Positions 1-4,547 of a DNA stretch of 5,198 bases are shown in pieces. The DNA comes from an uncultured Clostridia bacterium (lineage in GTDB: Bacteria > Bacillota > Clostridia > UBA1381 > UMGS1253): NCBI GenBank assembly GCA_937892135.1, contig CALAUK010000127.1, forward strand, positions 1-5,198, given 5' to 3'. Under the pieces are notes generated by a model. The model worked only from the letters and a program-made list of their open reading frames with translations. It searched no databases and was not told where the DNA came from. A program made the position numbers and the translations under genes. How positions within the stretch are numbered: the first letter of the stretch is position 1; every line of letters begins with the position of its first letter.

Positions 1-516
1 GTGATAATGGGCGGTTTTGTGTTTTTAAATTACATAAAAAACGGCGACAGCGGATTTTTTTATGATTCCGTGAGTGTTCTTTCGGATACAAGTTCAAAAA
101 AGGTGTTTTTTGATTCCGTATGGGATAATCTTTTTGTTGTTGTGATTTTTTATTTGTTTTCGCTTTTCTCTGTTGGCGAATTTTTATCAAGTGCATATGT
201 TCTTGTAAGGTGCATATCCTACGGAATGAGCGCGTGCATTTTAATAAATGCTTATGGAATAAAAGGCGCTTTCGCGTGCACGCTCGCTTTATTGCCCCAG
301 TGTGTTTTTTATATAACTGCGCTTATAATTTTTGCAACTGAAACAGCCAAGCAGTGTCGGTATATGGGCAGTTGCTACGATAAGGCTCTAAGGAGAAGAG
401 CAGTTTTTTCGTATTTTACGGTAAGCCTTGTGCCCGTTTTCCTGATTTTTATAGGGTGTCTTGTGGAGGGCTTTTGTTCAAAATACCTTATGTTGTGGTG
501 TCTAAAAAATTTTTAA
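1..516 (+). CDS. spoIIM: Stage II sporulation protein M-like membrane protein, 5'-truncated by the window edge
   Basis: SpoIIM is a polytopic membrane protein. In spore-formers it works with SpoIID and SpoIIP in the peptidoglycan-remodelling complex that drives engulfment of the forespore. The visible 171 codons show the end of a first hydrophobic segment (residues 1-11), a polar stretch (12-42), and then hydrophobic segments at about 43-60, 63-83, 88-112 and 135-157. Recognisable family features are the LPQ motif at 98-100, after a Gly-rich loop ending one helix, and LVEGF at 154-158 near the C-terminus, which resembles LVEAF in Bacillus subtilis SpoIIM. The family is usually about 200-215 residues, so roughly 30-40 N-terminal residues lie outside the window, and the GTG at position 1 is probably not the true start. 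The position just before xerD matches Firmicute gene order and supports the call. Overall identity to known SpoIIM appears low, so the assignment rests on topology, two short motifs and context. Confidence 0.8.
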   Translation: MIMGGFVFLNYIKNGDSGFFYDSVSVLSDTSSKKVFFDSVWDNLFVVVIFYLFSLFSVGEFLSSAYVLVRCISYGMSACILINAYGIKGAFACTLALLPQCVFYITALIIFATETAKQCRYMGSCYDKALRRRAVFSYFTVSLVPVFLIFIGCLVEGFCSKYLMLWCLKNF

Positions 517-532
517 AAAAATATTAAAAAAA
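515..532. promoter_or_regulatory. Phased A-tracts upstream of the xerD promoter (possible UP element)
   Basis: Two runs of seven A (515-521 and 526-532) are centred about 11 bases apart, roughly one helical turn, and lie immediately upstream of the candidate -35 box at 535. Phased A-tracts at this position typically curve DNA and can act as an UP element for the RNA polymerase alpha subunit. The function is inferred from position and composition only. Confidence 0.3.
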
Positions 533-534
533 GC

Positions 535-563
535 TGTACAAATGTCAAAAAATGAGTTACAAT
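535..563 (+). promoter_or_regulatory. Candidate sigma-A promoter for xerD and the zinc-ribbon gene
   Basis: TGTACA (535-540, four of six matches to TTGACA) and TACAAT (558-563, five of six matches to TATAAT) are separated by exactly 17 bases, with an A-rich upstream flank. Transcription would start near position 570, giving a leader of about 110 nt before xerD. No convincing terminator separates spoIIM from this point, so readthrough from spoIIM is also possible. Confidence 0.5.
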
Positions 564-595
564 AAAAAATACATCACAAAAATTGAGGCGTAAAA

Positions 596-637
596 GTGAC
601 GTGCTTTTTAAGAATTAAGAAGCTTTTTGCAGCGTGA
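596..637 (+). CDS. Possible 13-codon leader peptide upstream of xerD
   Basis: A short ORF starts with GTG at 596 and ends with TGA at 635-637; its predicted peptide is MTCFLRIKKLFAA. A GAGG-type Shine-Dalgarno (585-590) lies five bases before the start, and the ORF falls inside the predicted xerD leader transcript. Its stop codon lies in the loop region of a weak hairpin (628-650). Such an arrangement could couple translation to downstream expression, but an ORF this short can arise by chance and the codons show no obvious amino-acid bias. Speculative. Confidence 0.2.
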   Translation: MTCFLRIKKLFAA

Positions 638-650
638 AGTATCGGCTGCG
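628..650 (+). other. Weak stem-loop in the xerD leader
   Basis: GCAGC (629-633) pairs with GCTGC (645-649), extendable by a T-G wobble at 628/650, around an 11-base loop. It lies about 30 bases upstream of the xerD start and has no T-tract after it, so it is not a terminator. It could be a structured leader element or chance. Confidence 0.25.
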
Positions 651-679
651 CATAATAAAAAGTAAAGGAAGTCATAGAA

Positions 680-1561
680 ATGACAACATACGAAGAAGAG
701 TTTTCAAGCTATCTTGAAAACGAGAAAAAAGTCTCTTCAAGCACGCTTTCTTCGTACAGACGTGATTTGGAAAAATTCTTTGAGTATCTTCTGAAGAGGA
801 AAGTGACAGACGCAAAAAAAGTTAATAAAACAGAAATTCTTACATATCTTTTGCAGATGCAGAAAATGGGCAAAAAAACGGCAACAGTGTCGAGAAGTCT
901 TGCTTCGCTTCGTTCATATTTCGGCTTTTTAAACCGTAGCGGGATAATTAAAAAAGACCCGACCTCAGGTGTTGATTCGCCGAGAGCGGAAAAAAAGCTT
1001 CCCGATATTTTAACTGCAGACGAGATTAACAGGCTTCTTTTAGCACCCGATTCAAAAGAGGTTAAAGGAATGCGCGACCGCGCTATGCTTGAGCTTTTGT
1101 ATGCAACGGGTATAAGGGCGAGCGAACTGGTTAATTTAAATATGACAGACCTTAATCTTGATATGGGATTTTTGCATTGTAAAACAGGCAAGGAAAGAGT
1201 AATTCCCTTAGGCAGTATCGCAAAGAGCGCTCTTTATGAATATGTGGCAAAGGCAAGAGAGCTTTTGGTTAAAGAGCCTGATGAAAAGAGCTTATTTGTT
1301 AATGTAAACGGCAAGAGAATAACAAGGCAGGGCTTTTGGAAAATTGTTAAATCATACAAAGATGTGGCAGACATAAAAAGAGACATTACGCCTCATACAT
1401 TAAGGCACAGCTTTGCCGCGCACCTATTAGAAAACGGGGCAGATTTAAAATCCATTTCCGAAATGCTCGGTCACAGTGATGTTTCTTCAACTCAGGTTTA
1501 TTCAAAAATTATGAAAAATAAAATAAGAGAGGTGTACCAGAAGGCGCACCCGAGAGCTTAA
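680..1561 (+). CDS. xerD: Site-specific tyrosine recombinase, XerD type
   Basis: This 293-residue tyrosine recombinase probably acts with a XerC-type partner at the dif site to resolve chromosome dimers at division. The N-terminal SAM-like core-binding domain covers about residues 1-88 and the catalytic domain about 105-290. All expected catalytic residues are visible: R146 in ATGIRASEL, the beta-hairpin lysine K168 in CKTGKER, H239 and R242 in HTLRHS, H265 in LGHS and nucleophile Y274 in TQVY. The C-terminus ends in HPRA, as in XerC/XerD proteins. Length is normal for the family (about 295-300). The start is set by an in-frame stop at 656-658 and an AAAGGAAG ribosome-binding site (664-671) eight bases before ATG. 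The position after spoIIM favours XerD over XerC or a phage integrase, and no attachment site or integrated element is seen. Compared with E. coli and B. subtilis XerD, the strand before the catalytic lysine is about two residues shorter. Confidence 0.93.
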   Translation: MTTYEEEFSSYLENEKKVSSSTLSSYRRDLEKFFEYLLKRKVTDAKKVNKTEILTYLLQMQKMGKKTATVSRSLASLRSYFGFLNRSGIIKKDPTSGVDSPRAEKKLPDILTADEINRLLLAPDSKEVKGMRDRAMLELLYATGIRASELVNLNMTDLNLDMGFLHCKTGKERVIPLGSIAKSALYEYVAKARELLVKEPDEKSLFVNVNGKRITRQGFWKIVKSYKDVADIKRDITPHTLRHSFAAHLLENGADLKSISEMLGHSDVSSTQVYSKIMKNKIREVYQKAHPRA

Positions 1562-1591
1562 GCTTGTGAGCATAAGAAAGGAGAATAAAAA

Positions 1592-1972
1592 ATGGAAGTT
1601 AACAGAGAAAGTATCGACAAAATCTTAGAAAAGGTTACAAGCACAACAAAAACCGCAATAAAAAAATCGGGAGAGGCGTATGAAATAACGAAACTACGCA
1701 TCTTAATCAACACCGATAAGGCAAAAATCAAGGAATTAAAGCTTCAGATTGGCGAAATTATGTATGATGCATATTCAGGAGTAAATTCTGACGGCGACGA
1801 GATTGAAACTCTTTGCAAGGCAGTAGACGAGCTTTATGAAGAGATTGAAGAAAAGGAAACAAAGATTGCAGAGCTTAAAAATCTTAAGCGTTGCCCTATG
1901 TGCGGAGCAAACAATGAAAAGGACTCAAGCTTTTGCAAAAAATGCGCTCAGGACCTTTCAGGTGAGGAATAA
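1592..1972 (+). CDS. Coiled-coil protein with C-terminal zinc ribbon, function unknown
   Basis: This 126-residue protein has three visible parts. Residues 1-40 are Lys/Thr-rich and contain a short segment resembling the TKLK region of similar clostridial proteins. Residues about 41-99 are highly charged and predicted helical or coiled-coil (EEIEEKETKIAELKNLK), interrupted near 62-69 by a GVNSDGDE turn. A C-terminal zinc ribbon has cysteine pairs C101/C104 in CPMCG and C115/C118 in CKKC. No signal peptide or membrane segment is visible, so it is probably cytoplasmic. Small proteins of this helical plus zinc-ribbon design are common in Clostridia and, as far as I know, uncharacterised. A strong AAAGGAGA site (1577-1584) lies seven bases before ATG, the gene follows xerD by only 30 bases, and a terminator follows it, so it is probably co-transcribed with xerD. 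I do not assign a function. Confidence 0.88.
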   Translation: MEVNRESIDKILEKVTSTTKTAIKKSGEAYEITKLRILINTDKAKIKELKLQIGEIMYDAYSGVNSDGDEIETLCKAVDELYEEIEEKETKIAELKNLKRCPMCGANNEKDSSFCKKCAQDLSGEE

Positions 1973-1979
1973 AAATATT

Positions 1980-1998
1980 TCTGCTTATTAAAAGCAGA
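1980..1998 (+). other. Perfect 7-bp stem-loop just after the zinc-ribbon gene
   Basis: TCTGCTT (1980-1986) pairs perfectly with AAGCAGA (1992-1998) around the loop ATTAA. It starts eight bases after the stop codon. It has no T-tract on the + strand, so it is more likely a transcript-stabilising 3' structure or an upstream helper of the terminator than a terminator itself. Confidence 0.4.
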
Positions 1999-2006
1999 CT
2001 GATAAG

Positions 2007-2048
2007 AAGGCAGTTTCGGAAAAAATCTGAGGCTGTCTTTTTTGTTTT
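2007..2048 (+). terminator. Rho-independent terminator of the xerD/zinc-ribbon unit
   Basis: A 14-bp stem pairs 2007-2020 with 2026-2039 around a five-A loop (2021-2025), with four G-T wobbles and no mismatch. It runs into a T-tract, TTTTTT (2038-2043), then G and TTTT. It lies about 35 bases after the zinc-ribbon stop codon and 40 bases before the next -35 box, cleanly dividing the two transcription units. Confidence 0.88.
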
Positions 2049-2089
2049 GAAAAAATATTAAAAAATAAGCGAAAATCTGTTAAAAATCC

Positions 2090-2118
2090 TTGTAATTGTC
2101 TAAAATATGTAGTATAAT
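2090..2118 (+). promoter_or_regulatory. Sigma-A-type promoter of the apgM-like/ytvI/metG unit
   Basis: TTGTAA (2090-2095, four of six matches to TTGACA) and a perfect TATAAT (2113-2118) are separated by 17 bases. It lies directly after the upstream terminator and about 60 bases before the apgM-like start. Transcription should begin near 2125, giving a leader of about 56 nt. This is the best promoter in the window. Confidence 0.75.
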
Positions 2119-2136
2119 AGTTTAATGGTATATTAT

Positions 2137-2151
2137 GCGCAAGGTGTGCGC
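2137..2151 (+). other. Small GC-rich stem-loop in the apgM-like leader
   Basis: GCGCA (2137-2141) pairs with TGCGC (2147-2151) around the loop AGGTG. It stands out in an AT-rich leader about 20 bases before the ribosome-binding site. The following TTTGGTTTT is too broken for a confident terminator, although weak attenuation cannot be excluded. Confidence 0.3.
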
Positions 2152-2169
2152 TTTGGTTTTATAAAAAAT

Positions 2170-2175
2170 GAGGTG
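2170..2175 (+). promoter_or_regulatory. Ribosome-binding site that sets the apgM-like start
   Basis: GAGGTG is a perfect six-base match to the anti-Shine-Dalgarno and lies five bases before ATG at 2181. An alternative in-frame GTG at 2175 begins on the last base of this site and so cannot be the start. ATG 2181 also gives the usual family N-terminus, MKYVVILGDGMAD. Confidence 0.8.
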
Positions 2176-2180
2176 TGGTT

Positions 2181-3398
2181 ATGAAATATGTTGTTATTTT
2201 AGGAGACGGAATGGCGGATTTGCCTATCGCTGAATTAGGCGGTATGACTCCTTTGGAAAAAGCAGATAAGCCAACTATGGATATGATGGCATCAAACGGA
2301 GAAATGGGAATGGTTAAGACTGTGCCCGATGGTATCTCTCCGGGAAGCGATGTTGCTAACCTTTCCGTTATGGGATATGACCCCAAAAAGTATTATACGG
2401 GCAGGTCTCCACTTGAGGCAATCTCAATCGGAGTTAATCTTTTAGATAACGATATTACATACAGAGTAAACACTGTAACTCTTTCAGACGATGAGGATTT
2501 TGAAAAAAAGGTTATGGTAGATTACAGCGCAGACGAGATTTCATCTTCAGAGGGATGTGAGCTTATGCGCGCCATAAACGAGCACTTTGAAGATGAAAAG
2601 TACAAATTCTACGCAGGAACAAGCTACAGAAACCTTTTAGTTGTTCACGATGGCGGAGAGGATAACACATTAACTCCTCCTCACGATATTTCAAAAAGGG
2701 TGATAGGTGATTTCCTTCCCAAGGGAAAAGATGGCGAAATTCTTTTGAAGATGATGAAAGAAAGCTATGAAATCTTAAAAGACCATCCTGTGAACAAAAA
2801 GAGAATCGAAAAGGGCTTAAATCCTGCAAACTGCATCTGGTTCTGGGGCAGAGGCAGAAGACCGATGCTAGATACTTTTTATGATAAGTACGCTCTTTCG
2901 GGAGCGATGATATCTGCGGTTGACCTTTTAAAGGGAATAGGAATTGCCGCAAAAATGAAAGTAATTGAAGTAGACGGCGCAACGGGAAATGTGCATACTA
3001 ATTTTACGGGAAAAGGCGAGGCGGCTGTCCGCGCATTAACTGAAGAAAACTGCGATTTCGTTTACGTTCATGTTGAGGCAGCAGACGAGTGCGGTCACAG
3101 AGCAGAAATTGAAAACAAGGTTATTTCAATTGAAAAGCTTGATAAGATGGCAAAGCTTATAATAGACGGGCTCGACAAGGCAAAAGAGGATTACAAAATT
3201 TTACTTATGCCTGACCACCCGACACCACTTTCCACTATGACGCACAGCGCAGAGCCTGTTCCGTATGTTATTTATAAAAAGGGCGAAAACAGAGGAAAAA
3301 ATGTTCGCTACACAGAAAAATGCGCGGAAGAGACAGGCATTAAAAGAAGCGTGGGTCACTGTCTTATGGAGCACTTTTTAAAAGAAAAAATTGATTAA
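2181..3398 (+). CDS. apgM: Cofactor-independent phosphoglycerate mutase-like enzyme (ApgM family; possible homoserine kinase)
   Basis: This 405-residue protein belongs to the archaeal-type 2,3-bisphosphoglycerate-independent phosphoglycerate mutases of the alkaline phosphatase superfamily. The family interconverts 3- and 2-phosphoglycerate through a phosphoserine intermediate and needs two divalent metals. Visible sites are D9 in ILGDGMAD (metal), S56 in PGSDVANLS (aligned with the nucleophile serine of NSEVGH in classical iPGM), D302 and H306 in EAADECGH (metal), D345 and H346 in MPDHPTPLS, and H355 in TMTHSAEP. The region between about residues 70 and 290 is the inserted substrate domain. 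Length is normal (about 395-410), and it is complete and intact. A bacterial branch of this family has been proposed to be a homoserine kinase in organisms lacking ThrB; the WGRGRRPML and SAVDLLKGIG regions recall that branch. The sequence alone does not settle the substrate, and no threonine-pathway gene is adjacent. It is the first gene of a tight unit with its own promoter. Confidence 0.93.
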   Translation: MKYVVILGDGMADLPIAELGGMTPLEKADKPTMDMMASNGEMGMVKTVPDGISPGSDVANLSVMGYDPKKYYTGRSPLEAISIGVNLLDNDITYRVNTVTLSDDEDFEKKVMVDYSADEISSSEGCELMRAINEHFEDEKYKFYAGTSYRNLLVVHDGGEDNTLTPPHDISKRVIGDFLPKGKDGEILLKMMKESYEILKDHPVNKKRIEKGLNPANCIWFWGRGRRPMLDTFYDKYALSGAMISAVDLLKGIGIAAKMKVIEVDGATGNVHTNFTGKGEAAVRALTEENCDFVYVHVEAADECGHRAEIENKVISIEKLDKMAKLIIDGLDKAKEDYKILLMPDHPTPLSTMTHSAEPVPYVIYKKGENRGKNVRYTEKCAEETGIKRSVGHCLMEHFLKEKID

Positions 3399-3410
3399 GG
3401 AAGATAACTT

Positions 3411-4547
3411 ATGAAGAAAAAGGAACTTAGCAAAGGAATACTGTTTTTATTGGTAGCAGTAGCCGTACTTATCCTGTCATATTTTATTTTGCCAAAAGCG
3501 ATAGAAGTTTTCTTGCCGTTTATATTTGCATATTTTATATCTCTTATAATGAAGCCATTGACTGACTTTTTGTCTTCAAAAATAAGGCTTCCGAAGAAAC
3601 TTGCGGCGGGAATTTCGACTTTTCTGGTTATTGGCGTGTTGGCGGCGATTCTATATTTTATAGTATTTCGTGTGGTTTTATATATTCAGGACGTTGTGGC
3701 TGACTGGGAAAATGTTAAGGCATACTGGACAGGAATATATTACGATTTGCATAATAATGTTGAAGAGCTTTATGCTTCGGCATCGCCTGAGGTTCAGTCG
3801 GTTATAAATTCGGCTGTGGACTCTTTAGCGGCAGAGCTTAAAACATTTATAACTCCTGTTGTGAATGCGGTGATAGGCTTTGCAACAAATTTTGCGATAA
3901 GCCTGCCGTCTGTTTTAATATTTACTGTTGTAACATTTTTAGCATCATACTTTATGTTAGGCGAAAGAGAAATGATAGTTTCGCTTACTGAAAAGGCGTT
4001 TGGAAGAAATGCTCTTGACAGAATTGCCGAAACTTATAAGTCCATGATGCATGCTTTGGGAGGATATGTAAAGGCGCAGCTTTTGATTATGGCAATCGTG
4101 AGCATTCCTATTATGATAGGTCTTTACATTGCGGGAGTTAAGCATTTTGTTCTTATAGCAATTCTTATTGCGATTTTTGATGCGCTTCCTATTTTCGGCT
4201 CGGGAGCGGTGCTTATTCCGTGGGCGCTTTATGGAGTTATAACAGAAAGCTATGGAGTGGCTATAATTATGCTTGCCTTGTATGTTATTGTTATAATTTC
4301 AAGGCAGATGCTAGAGCCTAAAATTGTTGGTGAGCACATAGGTGTTCCGCCTCTTATTACTTTGATTTCGATGTATGCAGGTCTTAAGCTTTTTGGAATT
4401 TTCGGAATGATTTTAGGACCGGTTTTAGTGATTATTGTTAGAAATTTGTATATTGCAGGAGCTTTTGACTTCCTGAAAAATAAAGAAAATTCGCCTGAGG
4501 AGATAAATGATGGCGAAGATGCGGAAGGTGAAATTGATGGACAATAA
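3411..4547 (+). CDS. ytvI: AI-2E family transporter-like membrane protein, probable sporulation protein YtvI
   Basis: This 378-residue polytopic membrane protein belongs to the AI-2E/PerM-type permease family. Hydrophobic segments lie at about residues 8-27, 32-49, 66-92, 153-183, 218-242, 245-262, 282-298 and 311-345, and a soluble helical stretch at 95-150 matches the family's usual layout. Characteristic motifs are DALPIFGSGAVLIPWA (257-272), RQMLEPKIVGEHIGVPPL (298-315) and GLKLFGIFGMILGPV (324-338). These resemble the YtvI branch, described as a sporulation integral membrane protein in Bacillus, rather than E. coli TqsA. The transported substrate is unknown; the AI-2 name should not be taken as proven function. 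The C-terminal 25 residues are strongly acidic. The start is fixed by AAGGAAG (3397-3403), which overlaps the stop codon of the preceding gene and lies seven bases before ATG; only 12 bases separate the genes. The end overlaps the start of metG. Confidence 0.88.
   Translation: MKKKELSKGILFLLVAVAVLILSYFILPKAIEVFLPFIFAYFISLIMKPLTDFLSSKIRLPKKLAAGISTFLVIGVLAAILYFIVFRVVLYIQDVVADWENVKAYWTGIYYDLHNNVEELYASASPEVQSVINSAVDSLAAELKTFITPVVNAVIGFATNFAISLPSVLIFTVVTFLASYFMLGEREMIVSLTEKAFGRNALDRIAETYKSMMHALGGYVKAQLLIMAIVSIPIMIGLYIAGVKHFVLIAILIAIFDALPIFGSGAVLIPWALYGVITESYGVAIIMLALYVIVIISRQMLEPKIVGEHIGVPPLITLISMYAGLKLFGIFGMILGPVLVIIVRNLYIAGAFDFLKNKENSPEEINDGEDAEGEIDGQ
4497..4502 (+). promoter_or_regulatory. Shine-Dalgarno-like site that could serve an upstream metG start
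   Basis: GAGGAG inside the end of ytvI lies just before in-frame ATG codons of the metG frame at 4507 and 4510 (spacing 4 and 7 bases). It also encodes two glutamates of the acidic YtvI tail, so it may be coincidental. Confidence 0.3.
4525..4531 (+). promoter_or_regulatory. Ribosome-binding site favoured for metG
   Basis: AAGGTGA lies five bases before ATG 4537, entirely inside the ytvI coding region. The GGTGA part matches the anti-Shine-Dalgarno. Ribosomes finishing ytvI at 4547 would be placed to reinitiate here. Confidence 0.55.

Noticed and set aside
501..532. Possible terminator after spoIIM (A/T palindrome)
   Set aside because: The pairing is only A-runs with T-runs and has no GC-containing stem, so it would be too weak; the phased A-tract reading fits better.
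592..608. AAAAG/CTTTT stem-loop in the xerD leader as an attenuator
   Set aside because: Only five mostly A-T pairs, and the T-run forms part of the stem and is not followed by a clean U-tract.
517..679. dif site or phage attachment site next to the recombinase gene
   Set aside because: No pair of 11-base arms around a 6-8 base centre resembling dif, and no duplicated attachment core or phage genes in the window.
709..1191. 160-codon ORF on the minus strand inside xerD
   Set aside because: It lies wholly antisense to a clearly conserved recombinase, has no recognisable domain and is Ser/Leu/Phe-rich, as expected for a mirror frame.
2168..2233. 22-codon ORF starting at ATG 2168 across the apgM-like start
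   Set aside because: Its start overlaps the ribosome-binding site of the main gene, it has no Shine-Dalgarno of its own, and its product is Cys/Arg-rich out-of-frame sequence.
2563..2982. 139-codon minus-strand ORF inside the apgM-like gene
   Set aside because: It is antisense to a well-conserved enzyme and has a low-complexity, Leu/Ser/Phe-rich composition without motifs.
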